From the NCBI RefSeq assembly GCF_029428875.1, contig NZ_JAJSOO010000001.1, forward strand, positions 3,534,001-3,598,000: DNA of 64,000 nucleotides. Direction: 5' to 3'. Shown piece after piece: positions 7,757-15,941 of the stretch. The DNA is from Streptomyces sp. JH34. GTDB lineage: Bacteria; Actinomycetota; Actinomycetes; Streptomycetales; Streptomycetaceae. Every line of letters begins with the position of its first letter. Positions within the stretch are counted from its first letter, which is position 1. The notes under the pieces are model-generated. The model was given only the letters and a program-made list of their open reading frames with translations, was not told the origin of the DNA and ran no database searches. The translations under genes were made by a program, and so were the position numbers.

Positions 7757-8269
7757 GTGGCAGCACGGAGCCAGTACGAAGAACTGGCCCGGCAGCTCAG
7801 CGCCGTCGGAGCCGTCAAACGGGGGCTCGTCCGCATCCTGCCCGCCGAGTGCCCCGGTGGCACTGCCGGCGTGCTGACGCTGCTGGCCAAGTACGGCGAG
7901 ATGCGGATCACCCGGCTTGCCGAGCTCCTGGCCGTGAACATGTCGGTGACCAGCCGCCATGTGACTCACGCGGTGGAGAGCGGCTGGGTCGAACGGTTCC
8001 CCGATCCGGCGGACAAGCGGTCCCGCATCCTGCGGCTGACCCCCGCGGGTGACGAACTGCTCGACGAGCTGACCCGGCGGACCACAGAGATGTTCGCCCA
8101 CAACCTCAACGACTGGTCCGACGACGATGTCGGACAGCTCAACACGTTGTTGTCCCGGCTGCGCGACAGCTTCTCCTGCCGCGGCTCCGGTGGATGTCCC
8201 CCCGGGAGGCACAGCGGCGACTGCCGCGCCGGACACTCCGACGAGTCACACACCCGTACACCCATGTAA
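7757..8269 (+). CDS. MarR family transcriptional regulator
   Basis: 170-residue winged-helix protein. Residues about 45-110 contain the MarR core: recognition segment MRITRLAELLAVNMSVTSRHV, then the wing with DKRSR (DPADKRSRILRLT). Flanking helices give the dimer interface. The last about 25 residues (Cys/Gly/His-rich, with CRGSGGC and CRAGHSD) are unusual for the family and could bind metal or sense redox, though this is only inference. GTG 7757 follows GGAGGG at 4-5 nt. The pump-CnaB fusion gene begins 23 nt after the stop, so the two are an operon, and the twin TTGC-N5-GCAA sites upstream are its likely operators. Confidence 0.88.
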   Translation: MAARSQYEELARQLSAVGAVKRGLVRILPAECPGGTAGVLTLLAKYGEMRITRLAELLAVNMSVTSRHVTHAVESGWVERFPDPADKRSRILRLTPAGDELLDELTRRTTEMFAHNLNDWSDDDVGQLNTLLSRLRDSFSCRGSGGCPPGRHSGDCRAGHSDESHTRTPM

Positions 8270-8292
8270 CAGAAGCAAAGACAAGGATTGAA

Positions 8293-10788
8293 ATGGCTAC
8301 GACCACACCATCCGGTGTGCGGGGCGGCCACGCCAAGCACGGGGCTGCCGAAGCCCCCTCCGGCGCGCCGATGACACACCGGCAGATCATGGAAGCGCTG
8401 ACCGGGCTGCTGCTCGGCATGTTCGTCGCGATCCTGTCGTCGACCGTGGTCTCCAACGCCCTGCCGGAGATCATCTCCGACCTCGGCGGAGGTCAGAGCG
8501 CCTACACCTGGGTCGTCACGGCCTCGCTGCTGGCCATGACCGCCACCACCCCGCTGTGGGGCAAGCTCGCGGACCTGTTCAGCAAGAAGCTGCTGGTCCA
8601 GATCGCCCTGCTCATCTACGTGGGCGGCTCCATAGTCGCCGGCCTGTCGACCAGCAGCGGCATGCTCATCATCTGCCGTGTGGTCCAGGGCATCGGCGTC
8701 GGCGGACTCTCCGCCCTCGCCCAGATCGTGATGGCCGCGATGATCTCCCCGCGCGAGCGCGGGCGCTACAGCGGCTACCTCGGCGCGGTCTTCGCCGTCG
8801 CCACCGTCGGCGGCCCGCTGCTCGGCGGCGTCATCACCGACACCAGCTGGATGGGCTGGCGCTGGTGCTTCTACGTGGGTGTCCCGTTCGCGATCATCGC
8901 CCTGATCGTGCTCCAGAAGACGCTGAAGCTCCCCGTGGTCAAGCGCGAGGGAGTCAAGATCGACTGGTCCGGCGCGTTCTTCATCAGCGCCGCGGTCTCG
9001 CTGCTGCTGCTCTGGGTGACCTTCGCGGGCGACAAGTACGACTGGGTGTCCTGGCAGACCTGGACGATGCTCGGCGGCACCGTCGTCCTCGCCGCGCTGT
9101 TCCTGCTGATCGAGTCCAAGGCCCGCGAACCGATCATCCCGCTGCGCCTCTTCCGTAACCGCACGATCACGCTGGCCTCCGCGGCCTCGCTGTTCGTCGG
9201 CATCGGGATGTTCGCGGGCACCGTCTTCTTCAGCCAGTACTTCCAGCTGGCGCGGGACAAGTCGCCGACGATGTCCGGCGTCATGACCATCCCGATGATC
9301 GCCGGACTGTTCCTGTCCTCGACCGTGTCGGGCCAGATCATCACCAAGACGGGCCGCTGGAAGGCCTGGCTCGTCTCCGGTGGCTTCCTGCTCACCGCGG
9401 GTCTCGGGCTTCTGGGCACCATCCGGTACGACACCGAGTACTGGCACATCGCGATCTTCATGTTCGTCATGGGCCTCGGCATCGGCATGATGATGCAGAA
9501 CCTGGTGCTCGCCACGCAGAACCAGGTGGCTCCCGCCGACCTGGGCGCGGCCAGCTCCGTCGTGACGTTCTTCCGTTCCCTCGGTGGTGCGATCGGCGTA
9601 TCGGCGCTGGGCGCCGTCCTGGGCAACCGCGTCACCCACTACGTCAAGGACGGCCTCGCCGACCTCGGCCCCGAGGGCGCGGCCTTCGGCCACGGCGGTA
9701 CGGGCGGCGGGGGCATCCCCGACCTGGACAAGCTCCCCGCCCCGTTCCGCACGGTCATGGAGGTCGCCTACGGCCACGGTGTCGCCGACGTCTTCCTGTA
9801 CGCGGCACCCGCCGCGCTGGTCGCCTTCGTCCTGACCCTCTTCATCAAGGAGGTCGCCCTGAAGACGAGGGCCGGCAACGACGACACCCCGGCCGGGGTG
9901 TCCGCCGCGACGGAGTCCGTCGAGGCCACCACCGGAACCGCGCTGATCGCCGAGGGAACGGCCGGGGTCACCTCGGTCGCCACCTCCGACGAGACGGCCG
10001 CCACCGGCCTGCCGGCCGTCCAGGGCACGCCCGTACGCGGTGTGGTGCGGGGCGCCGAAGGCGCACCCGTCGCCCGTGCGGCGGTCACACTGATCTCGCT
10101 GGGCGGCCGGCAGCTGGGCCGCTCCGTCGCCCAGGCCGACGGCGGCTACGTACTGGACGCGCCGGGATCCGGCAGCTACGTCCTGATCGCCTCCGCGGAC
10201 GGTTTCCAGCCGCAGGCGTCCACCGTGGTCGTCGGTGACGAACCGCTGGCCTTCGACATCCTGCTCGCCGGCACGAGCGGTCTCTCCGGGACCGTGCGGA
10301 CCGACGAGGGCAACGCCCCGGTCCAGGGCGCCGTGGTCGTGGTGACCGATGTGCGCGGCGACGTGCTGGCCACGGGTGTCTCCGGCGAGACGGGTGAGTT
10401 CACCTTCGGTGAGCTGATCCCCGGCTCGGTGACCGTCGCCGTCACGGCCGCGGGCTACCGTCCGCTGGCGCTGCCGGTGGAGGTCGGCGGCCAGGGTGTC
10501 ACCCGGGTCGACGTGGCCCTGCGCTCCGGTGCGCTGGTCCAGGGCGTCGTCAGGGCCGGCTCCGGCCGGGCACCGCTGAACGACGCCCGGGTCACGCTGA
10601 TCGACGCGGCGGGCAACGTGGTCGCCACGTCGACGACCGGGGAGGACGGCGCCTACGCCTTCACCGACCTGGACGCCGGTGAGTACTCCGTGATCGCGAC
10701 CGGCTACCCGCCGGTGGCCGGCTCGCTGACCGTGAGCGGCGGCGGAGTCGACGGTCACGACATCGAGCTCGCCCACCCGGGCGAGTAA
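8293..10788 (+). CDS. MFS drug transporter fused to three Cna-B-like (carboxypeptidase regulatory-like) domains
   Basis: 831 residues in two parts. Residues 1 to about 555 form a 14-helix EmrB/QacA pump, a close paralog of that at 2298-3956 (same motif A region LWGKLADLF). After an Ala/Thr-rich linker come three repeats of about 84 residues (about 578-660, 661-746, 747-831), each with the prealbumin-like pattern: G-V/L-x-G-T/V-V start, A-V-T-L/V strand, then G-x-Y/F-x-F/L-x-x-L and G-Y/F near the end. DHA2 topology with an even helix number puts both ends in the cytosol, so these Ig-like domains would be cytoplasmic, which is odd for domains usually found outside cells. ATG 8293 follows AAGGATTG. 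Operon with MarR upstream and YceI downstream. Confidence 0.9.
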   Translation: MATTTPSGVRGGHAKHGAAEAPSGAPMTHRQIMEALTGLLLGMFVAILSSTVVSNALPEIISDLGGGQSAYTWVVTASLLAMTATTPLWGKLADLFSKKLLVQIALLIYVGGSIVAGLSTSSGMLIICRVVQGIGVGGLSALAQIVMAAMISPRERGRYSGYLGAVFAVATVGGPLLGGVITDTSWMGWRWCFYVGVPFAIIALIVLQKTLKLPVVKREGVKIDWSGAFFISAAVSLLLLWVTFAGDKYDWVSWQTWTMLGGTVVLAALFLLIESKAREPIIPLRLFRNRTITLASAASLFVGIGMFAGTVFFSQYFQLARDKSPTMSGVMTIPMIAGLFLSSTVSGQIITKTGRWKAWLVSGGFLLTAGLGLLGTIRYDTEYWHIAIFMFVMGLGIGMMMQNLVLATQNQVAPADLGAASSVVTFFRSLGGAIGVSALGAVLGNRVTHYVKDGLADLGPEGAAFGHGGTGGGGIPDLDKLPAPFRTVMEVAYGHGVADVFLYAAPAALVAFVLTLFIKEVALKTRAGNDDTPAGVSAATESVEATTGTALIAEGTAGVTSVATSDETAATGLPAVQGTPVRGVVRGAEGAPVARAAVTLISLGGRQLGRSVAQADGGYVLDAPGSGSYVLIASADGFQPQASTVVVGDEPLAFDILLAGTSGLSGTVRTDEGNAPVQGAVVVVTDVRGDVLATGVSGETGEFTFGELIPGSVTVAVTAAGYRPLALPVEVGGQGVTRVDVALRSGALVQGVVRAGSGRAPLNDARVTLIDAAGNVVATSTTGEDGAYAFTDLDAGEYSVIATGYPPVAGSLTVSGGGVDGHDIELAHPGE

Positions 10789-10861
10789 GAACCGGAAGTT
10801 ACACAAAGACCCCTGGCGGTACAGCGCTTCGAGCGGAGAGGCTGTGGCCGTCGGCGGAAAT

Positions 10862-10918
10862 GGGCCCCGCGGTGGGATCGGCAGGCAGGGGACGGCCTGC
10901 CGATCCCACCCGGGGCCC
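10862..10918 (+). terminator. long hairpin between pump-CnaB and YceI genes
   Basis: Perfect 16-bp stem (10871-10886 with 10895-10910), extended by a further 8 bp past one bulged base (GGGCCCCG with CGGGGCCC). This is a strong terminator or attenuator inside the apparent operon, followed 50 nt later by a fresh ribosome site. Confidence 0.75.
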
Positions 10919-10970
10919 GACTCATTGAGTCGCTGCTTCACGAGTGATTTGAGCAAGGAGAGAACACGGG

Positions 10971-11786
10971 ATGGGACTTCGCGCACAGGTACGCACGCGG
11001 GACGGCTGGGCGGTCCAGCACGCGGTCGTGACGGTGACCGACATGACGGGCACCCAGGTGCTCCGGGCCGCCGCCGACGAGAACGGGGCCGTCCGCACCG
11101 ACGACCTCCTCCAGGCCGGCGCGTACACGGTGATCGTCACCGCGGTGGGCTACGCCCCCGCCGCGTCCACCGCGCTCGTCACGGCCAGCGGCCGGGTCGA
11201 GGCCGGGACCGTCGTCCTGGCCCGGCAGGGCGGCGTGGAACTGCCGCCTCCGGGCACCTGGTCACTGGACCCGGTGCACTCCTCGGTGGCCGCGGTCGCC
11301 CAGCACCTGGGGATCTCCAGCGTGCACGGCCGGTTCACCGAGTTCGGCGGCCGCATCGAGATCGCCGAGGACGTCCAGCACTCCCGGGTGGAGGCGTTCA
11401 TCTCAACCACCAGCATCGACACGGGCAACGCCATGCGGGACAAGCACCTGCGTTCGGCGGACTTCCTGGACGTGGACGTCTTCCCGGAGATCACCTACCG
11501 GTCCCGCGCGCTGACCCCCGCGGGCCCCGACCGCTGGACGGTGCACGGCGTGCTGACCATGCACGGCATCGCACGGGACATCGACCTCGACCTCAGCTAC
11601 CTGGGCACCGGCCCCGACCCGTGGGGCGGCGTACGCGCGGCCTTCCACGCCACGGCCGAGCTGCGCCGCGACGACTTCGCCATGAACTACAACCAGGTCC
11701 TGCAGGCGGGCATCTCCGCGATCGGCACGACCCTGCGGGTGGAGCTCGACATCCAGGCGGTCCAGGGCGATTCCGTCCCCGGATAA
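10971..11786 (+). CDS. YceI family protein with N-terminal Cna-B-like domain
   Basis: 271 residues. Residues 1 to about 85 are a Cna-B/prealbumin-like domain of the same type as the three on the upstream pump (note GAYTVIVTAVGYAPAAST against GSYVLIASADGFQPQAST). Residues about 92-265 form a YceI lipocalin-like barrel that begins PGTWSLDPVHSSV and includes VHGRFTEFGG, the family signature; YceI proteins bind long isoprenoids such as polyprenyl quinones. No signal peptide is present, so this version is cytoplasmic, unlike secreted E. coli YceI. ATG with AAGGAG 12 nt upstream. The shared domain and position suggest physical coupling to the pump. Confidence 0.88.
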   Translation: MGLRAQVRTRDGWAVQHAVVTVTDMTGTQVLRAAADENGAVRTDDLLQAGAYTVIVTAVGYAPAASTALVTASGRVEAGTVVLARQGGVELPPPGTWSLDPVHSSVAAVAQHLGISSVHGRFTEFGGRIEIAEDVQHSRVEAFISTTSIDTGNAMRDKHLRSADFLDVDVFPEITYRSRALTPAGPDRWTVHGVLTMHGIARDIDLDLSYLGTGPDPWGGVRAAFHATAELRRDDFAMNYNQVLQAGISAIGTTLRVELDIQAVQGDSVPG

Positions 11787-11802
11787 GTCCGTCGGGAGGG
11801 CC

Positions 11803-11808
11803 TAGGGT
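11803..11808 (+). promoter_or_regulatory. -10 element of leaderless PPOX gene
   Basis: TAGGGT ends 7 nt before ATG 11816 with no Shine-Dalgarno between, typical of leaderless Streptomyces transcripts. Confidence 0.5.
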
Positions 11809-11815
11809 TGGTCGT

Positions 11816-12286
11816 ATGGCACCCAACATCGCGACCAACACAGCCGTGGAACTCGGGGAACTCCTGGACTTCGTGCGGCCCCGGCACCGGGCGATCCTGC
11901 TGACCACCCGGGCCGACGGCCGCCCCCAGGGCTCCCCGCTCACCTGCGGCGTCGACGACGCCGGACGCATCGTCGTCTCGACCTACCCCGAACGGGCCAA
12001 GACCCGCAACGCGAAGCGGGACGAACGGGTCAGTGTGATCGTCCTGTCGGACGACTGGAACGGCCCGTGGGTCCAGGTCGACGGCTCGGCCGAGGTGATC
12101 GACTCACCGGATTCGGTCGAGCCGCTCGTCGAGTACTTCCGCAACATCTCCGGGGAGCACCCCGACTGGGACGAGTACCGGGCGGCCATGCTCAAGCAGG
12201 GCAAGTCCATCATCCGGATCACTCCTGAGCGCTGGAGCCCGGTCGCCACCGGCGGCTTCCCCGCTCACCTGGCCGGCGGCAGCTGA
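11816..12286 (+). CDS. PPOX-class F420/flavin-dependent oxidoreductase
   Basis: 156-residue split-barrel protein of the pyridoxamine 5-phosphate oxidase-like group, commonly annotated as F420-dependent in actinobacteria. Typical features: the N-terminal helix LLDFVRPRHRAILLTTRADG, strand QGSPLTCGVDD, YPERAKTRNAKRDERVSV (cofactor-phosphate contacts lie in this Arg/Lys-rich turn in relatives), and the dimer strand WVQVDGSAEV. ATG 11816 is used; the frame runs open upstream through the YceI gene but that part is a shadow. It starts 29 nt after yceI yet has its own -10, so it may be expressed separately. Substrate unknown. Confidence 0.85.
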   Translation: MAPNIATNTAVELGELLDFVRPRHRAILLTTRADGRPQGSPLTCGVDDAGRIVVSTYPERAKTRNAKRDERVSVIVLSDDWNGPWVQVDGSAEVIDSPDSVEPLVEYFRNISGEHPDWDEYRAAMLKQGKSIIRITPERWSPVATGGFPAHLAGGS

Positions 12287-12294
12287 CCGTACCG

Positions 12295-13242
12295 ATGAAG
12301 CCGCCCCACCCGGGCCCGCTCGCACGTGCCCGGCTGCTGACCTCCCCGTCCGTGGGCCCCGCCGTGGTCCGTGAGCTGGAACGCATCACCGGGCGACCGG
12401 CCGTACCCGCTCACGCCACCGCGCCCGACACCCCCTTCGTGTACGTGGGGGACACGCTGCCCGAGGTGCTGCGGACGCCGTCGCTGCTGTGGTTCCACAG
12501 CGTCAACGCGGGTACGGACGCCCTGCTCTCCGCCGGGCCCTGGCCCGAGGACGCCCTGCTGACCCGGACGGTGGGGCGGATGGGTGAGCGGATCGCCCAG
12601 TACACGCTGGCCTGGGTGCTCGCCGAGTGCCAGTCCGTCCCGGAGCACACCGCGCAGCACGCACGGTCGGAGTGGCGCCGTCTGCCGTCCGAACTCGCCG
12701 CCGGCCGGACCGGCGTCATCCACGGCACCGGGCAGATCGGTTCCGCCGTGGCGGTCCTGCTGCGGGCCTGCTCCGTGCGCACCGTCGGTGTGTCCCGTAG
12801 CCCCGGGGCACTGTCGGCGGGCTTCGACCGAGTCGTTCAGGCCGGTTCGCAGGAGGAGACAGCCGAGTTGGCGGACGCCCGGTGGGTGGTTTCCACGCTT
12901 CCCCTGACCGCCGCGACGGAGGGCTTCTTCGACGACGCCAGACTCACCGCGATGCGGGGCGCCACCTTCGTCAACGTGGGCAGGGGAGCGACCGTCGACA
13001 TGGCCGCACTGGAGACGGCGCTGCGGAGCGGAGCGGTGCGCCGGGCCGTACTCGACGTGCTGCCGGACGAACCCGCCGGTCCCGGGGACCGGGCCTGGAG
13101 GCTGCCGCGCACGGTGATCACGTCGCACTCGGCCGGCATCACGGCCGACGAGGACGTGGTCGGCGACTTCGAGGCGTGCTGGGACGCCGTCGCCGAGGGG
13201 CGTACGCCCGCGCTGGCCGTGGACACCCGACGCGGCTACTGA
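12295..13242 (+). CDS. D-2-hydroxyacid dehydrogenase-like NAD(P)-binding protein
   Basis: 315 residues, the usual family length. The Rossmann fold carries HGTGQIGSAVAV (GxGxxG, about residues 142-153), followed by STLPLT, NVGRG (substrate and cofactor contacts) and a final catalytic-type His in TSHSAG. Family members reduce 2-ketoacids such as glyoxylate or hydroxypyruvate to D-hydroxyacids. The canonical catalytic Arg would fall near VNVGRGATVD and the Glu near VLPDEPAG, both present. ATG 12295 lies 8 nt after the PPOX stop, so the genes are likely cotranscribed. Exact substrate unclear. Confidence 0.85.
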   Translation: MKPPHPGPLARARLLTSPSVGPAVVRELERITGRPAVPAHATAPDTPFVYVGDTLPEVLRTPSLLWFHSVNAGTDALLSAGPWPEDALLTRTVGRMGERIAQYTLAWVLAECQSVPEHTAQHARSEWRRLPSELAAGRTGVIHGTGQIGSAVAVLLRACSVRTVGVSRSPGALSAGFDRVVQAGSQEETAELADARWVVSTLPLTAATEGFFDDARLTAMRGATFVNVGRGATVDMAALETALRSGAVRRAVLDVLPDEPAGPGDRAWRLPRTVITSHSAGITADEDVVGDFEACWDAVAEGRTPALAVDTRRGY

Positions 13243-13302
13243 GCAGCGCCCGGGGCGTCCGTCAGCGGGGGCACGCCGCGGGCCACGGGTCTCGGACGGC
13301 CG

Positions 13303-14076
13303 TCACGCGGGGCGTGCCGCGCGGTCGCACATCGCTTCGATGCCCGCGATCAGGAGGTCCAGCGCGAACACGAAGTCCCGCTCGCGCATCTCCTCCACGG
13401 TGTTCCCGCCCCGTGCCTCCATCAGGCTCTCCGAGGGCTCCATGGCCCGCTTGATCTCGGGGTCCGCGCGGATCGTGCCCATCACCTGGCGGAAGTACTC
13501 GTCCTGGCTGAGCCCCGCCTCCTCCGTGCGCTGCACGAAGTGCCCCTCGATGGTGCCGAATCCGTAGACGAACTGGAAGACGGCCGACATCGCGCCCGTC
13601 CGGTTCGCCAGGGGGAGTCCGGTGGCCCGGACGACGTCCTGGACGGCGTACGAGAACAACATCGAGTGCGGCCCGATGTTCAGGAAGCTGCCGATCAGCG
13701 TCGGCACCCAGGGGTGACGCACCAGCATCCGCCGGTAGTTCGTGGCCAGTTCGCGCAGCCTGTCGTGCCATCCGACGTCCTCGGACGTGGCCGGAATCTC
13801 GCCGAAGACCGTGTCCAGGGCGAGTTCCAACAGGTCGTCCTTGGTGTCGACGTACCAGTACAGGGACATCGCCGTGACGTCGAGATCGGCGGCGAGCCGC
13901 CGCATGGAGAACTTCGCGAGGCCGTCGGCGTCCAGGAGCCGGACGCTCGCCGCCGTGATCCTGTCCCGGTCGAGACCGGCCGGCTGGTCCGCCTTGCGCG
14001 TCCGCGAGGGTGGGCGCCGGTCCAGCCACACACTGACCCGGGAAGGGTTCTTCACACGGTCTGCCGCGGACCCCAT
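13303..14076 (-). CDS. TetR family regulator with tetracycline-repressor-like C-terminal domain
   Basis: 257 residues. The helix-turn-helix lies at about 45-95 (LDRDRITAASVRLLDADG, then MRRLAADLDVTAMSLYWYV, the classic TetR recognition helix with LYWY), and the C-terminal domain resembles the TetR_C tetracycline-repressor class. ATG 14076 is chosen for AAGGAG 8 nt upstream; the frame is open to 14121. It is followed in the genome by an MFS pump gene on the same strand (starting upstream at 15655), whose promoter carries TGTAC-N3-GTACA palindromes, the likely operator. Confidence 0.87.
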   Translation of the reverse strand: MGSAADRVKNPSRVSVWLDRRPPSRTRKADQPAGLDRDRITAASVRLLDADGLAKFSMRRLAADLDVTAMSLYWYVDTKDDLLELALDTVFGEIPATSEDVGWHDRLRELATNYRRMLVRHPWVPTLIGSFLNIGPHSMLFSYAVQDVVRATGLPLANRTGAMSAVFQFVYGFGTIEGHFVQRTEEAGLSQDEYFRQVMGTIRADPEIKRAMEPSESLMEARGGNTVEEMRERDFVFALDLLIAGIEAMCDRAARPA

Positions 14077-14155
14077 GGCGCACGCTCCTTGTCTTGCGGT
14101 GGCACTCCTGCGTACCGGCACCCCTGCCCGATGCTATGCCCGTCACCTGCGCCTC

Positions 14156-15655
14156 TCAGTCCGCCTGCGTGCGCTCGGCCCTCCTCAGCAGTGCGCCGGC
14201 CAGCAGTCCGCCGGCCAGCACCGCCAGCGCGCCGACCAGTTGGCTGGTCTCCAGGCCGGAGGCGAAGGCGTCCGTGACGCGCTCGCGTTCCGCCGCCCCG
14301 TCCGCGGCGGCGAGCGCGGCGGGCAGTGAGGCGGCACCCAACGCACCCGGCACGAGCGCGGCGAAACGGGAGTTGAGGACGGCGCCGAGCACGGCGACCC
14401 CGAGCCCGTTGCCGAACTCGGCGAGCGTGCCGTTCACCCCGGCGCCGACGCCGGCCTTCTCCGGCGGGATGGCACTCATGATCGCGTTGGCCATCGCGGG
14501 CATGGCGAGGGCGACGCCCGCTCCCATGACGAGGAGACCCAGCAGCATGCCTCCGTAGTCCCGTCCGCCGAGCAGCGCGATCGCCGCGAGCCCGGCGGCC
14601 AGCAGGCTCATGCCCGCGGCGATGACGGTGGGCGTCCCCAGCTTCACGACGAGCCGGGCGCCGAGGCCCGTGAGGTTGAGCGCGACGACGGTGAGGGCCA
14701 GCGGGGCCGTGCGCAGCCCCGCCTCGAGCGGCTCGTATCCGAGGACGAACTGCAGGTGCTGGGTGAGCAGGAAGAGCGAACCCGTCATCCCGAAGGCCAC
14801 GAGGATCGCTCCCGCGACCGCTCCGGTGAACCTCTGGTTGCGGAAGAAGTGCATGTCCAGCATGGGGTGCGGGACGTGGAGCTCCCACAGGACGAATCCG
14901 GTGAGGACGGCAATCCCGGCGAAGGCGGTCAGCAGGACCTGACCGGAGCTCCAGCCGTGCTCCGGGCCGGAGATGATCGCGTACACCACGGCAGTCATAC
15001 CGAGGGTGGAGAGCACCGCCCCCACCAGGTCGGGGCGGTCGCTCCGGGAGTCCCTGGACTCAGGGACGAGCCGGACGACGGCGATCAGGCCGATGACCGC
15101 CACGGGGATGTTGACCAGGAAGATCGCGCCCCACCAGAAGTGGTCGAGCATCACCCCTCCGATCAGCGGACCGGCGGCGAACCCCAGGGAGCTGACGGTG
15201 GACCAGATGCCGATCGCCTTGACGCGCTCGGCGTCGTCGAAGATCTGCACCACGACGGCGAGGGTGGTCGTCATCAGCAGCGCGCCGCCGACTCCCATCC
15301 CCGCGCGGGCGGCGATCAGCTGGCCGGACGACTGGGCGAGCCCGGCCGCCAGCGAGCCGACGCCGAACAGCGCGAGCCCCGTGACCAGCATCTTCTTGCG
15401 GCCGTAGCGGTCGGCGGAGCTGCCCGCGGTGAGCACGAGCCCGGACTGGACCAGCGCATAGGCGTTGATCATCCACTGCACATCGGCGGTGGAGGCGTGG
15501 AGATCCGCGGTGAGCGAGGGGATCGCCACGTTCAGGACGGTGTTGTCGAGCAGCACGGTGAGCTGGGCGAGGCAGATGACCCCGAGGATCAGCCAGCGCT
15601 GCGCATGGCCGCCCCCGGGGGCGAGGTCGTTCTGCTCGGCGGTGGTCGCCGTCAT
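14156..15655 (-). CDS. MFS multidrug efflux transporter (DHA2, EmrB/QacA-like)
   Basis: 499-residue, 14-helix proton antiporter. Signature segments: LAQLTVLLDNTVLNVAIPSL in helix 1 (motif D1-like), SSADRYGRKKM (motif A) near residue 85, and WSTVSSLGFAAGPLIGG (motif C). It belongs to a branch distinct from the two related pumps at 2298 and 8293. ATG with AGGAG 6 nt upstream. The gene is read before the TetR gene (79 nt between), and tandem palindromes overlap its promoter, so it is probably repressed by that TetR until a toxic ligand appears. Confidence 0.92.
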   Translation of the reverse strand: MTATTAEQNDLAPGGGHAQRWLILGVICLAQLTVLLDNTVLNVAIPSLTADLHASTADVQWMINAYALVQSGLVLTAGSSADRYGRKKMLVTGLALFGVGSLAAGLAQSSGQLIAARAGMGVGGALLMTTTLAVVVQIFDDAERVKAIGIWSTVSSLGFAAGPLIGGVMLDHFWWGAIFLVNIPVAVIGLIAVVRLVPESRDSRSDRPDLVGAVLSTLGMTAVVYAIISGPEHGWSSGQVLLTAFAGIAVLTGFVLWELHVPHPMLDMHFFRNQRFTGAVAGAILVAFGMTGSLFLLTQHLQFVLGYEPLEAGLRTAPLALTVVALNLTGLGARLVVKLGTPTVIAAGMSLLAAGLAAIALLGGRDYGGMLLGLLVMGAGVALAMPAMANAIMSAIPPEKAGVGAGVNGTLAEFGNGLGVAVLGAVLNSRFAALVPGALGAASLPAALAAADGAAERERVTDAFASGLETSQLVGALAVLAGGLLAGALLRRAERTQAD

Positions 15656-15679
15656 TCGGACTCCTGGTTCCGGTGCTCT

Positions 15680-15737
15680 TGTACGGTGTATGGGATGCGT
15701 TCACAGGTACCGTAGAGCATTTCCTGTACGCCGTACA
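15680..15737 (-). promoter_or_regulatory. promoter and TGTAC/GTACA operators of MFS pump
   Basis: Perfect palindrome TGTACGCCGTACA (15725-15737) and a partial copy TGTACGGTGTATG (15680-15692). On the minus strand, TTGTAC at 15738-15733 plus TACGGT 18 nt on forms a reasonable promoter, so one site covers the -35 and the other lies downstream of the start point. Likely target of the TetR at 13303-14076. Confidence 0.6.
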
Positions 15738-15768
15738 ACGATTTGGGGAGCACCGCCGCCCGCGACAC

Positions 15769-15816
15769 GGCAGGGCGGTAACCCCGGAGCCTCTGCCCCG
15801 GTGCCACCGCCCTGCC
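15769..15816 (-). terminator. possible terminator of glycosyltransferase operon
   Basis: GGCAGGGCGGT (15769-15779) pairs perfectly with 15806-15816; the 26-nt loop is itself GC-rich. No T-tract. Confidence 0.4.
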
Positions 15817-15830
15817 GCCCTGCCGGCAGC

Positions 15831-15885
15831 CGTTCTGTCGCTCGGCCGTTCTGACGTTGTGTCGTTCTGCCGTTCCGTCGTTCTG
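15831..15885. repeat. CGTTCTG repeats with 8-bp period
   Basis: CGTTCTG at 15831, 15847, 15863 and 15879, and CGTTCCG at 15871: offsets are multiples of 8 bp. The tract lies between the end of the glycosyltransferase operon and the MFS promoter. Confidence 0.6.
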
Positions 15886-15941
15886 TCTGTCGTCGGCCCC
15901 CTGAGGTCGCCTACCGCTGTCGCCGCTCAGTCACCCTGGTC

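Noticed and set aside
7966..10986. 1006-residue minus-strand open frame
   Set aside because: Antisense shadow of the MarR and pump-CnaB genes; Gly/Arg/His/Asp-rich, no domain.
10844..11815. upstream extension of the PPOX frame
   Set aside because: Shadow of the YceI gene; a -10 and ATG at 11816 define the true start.
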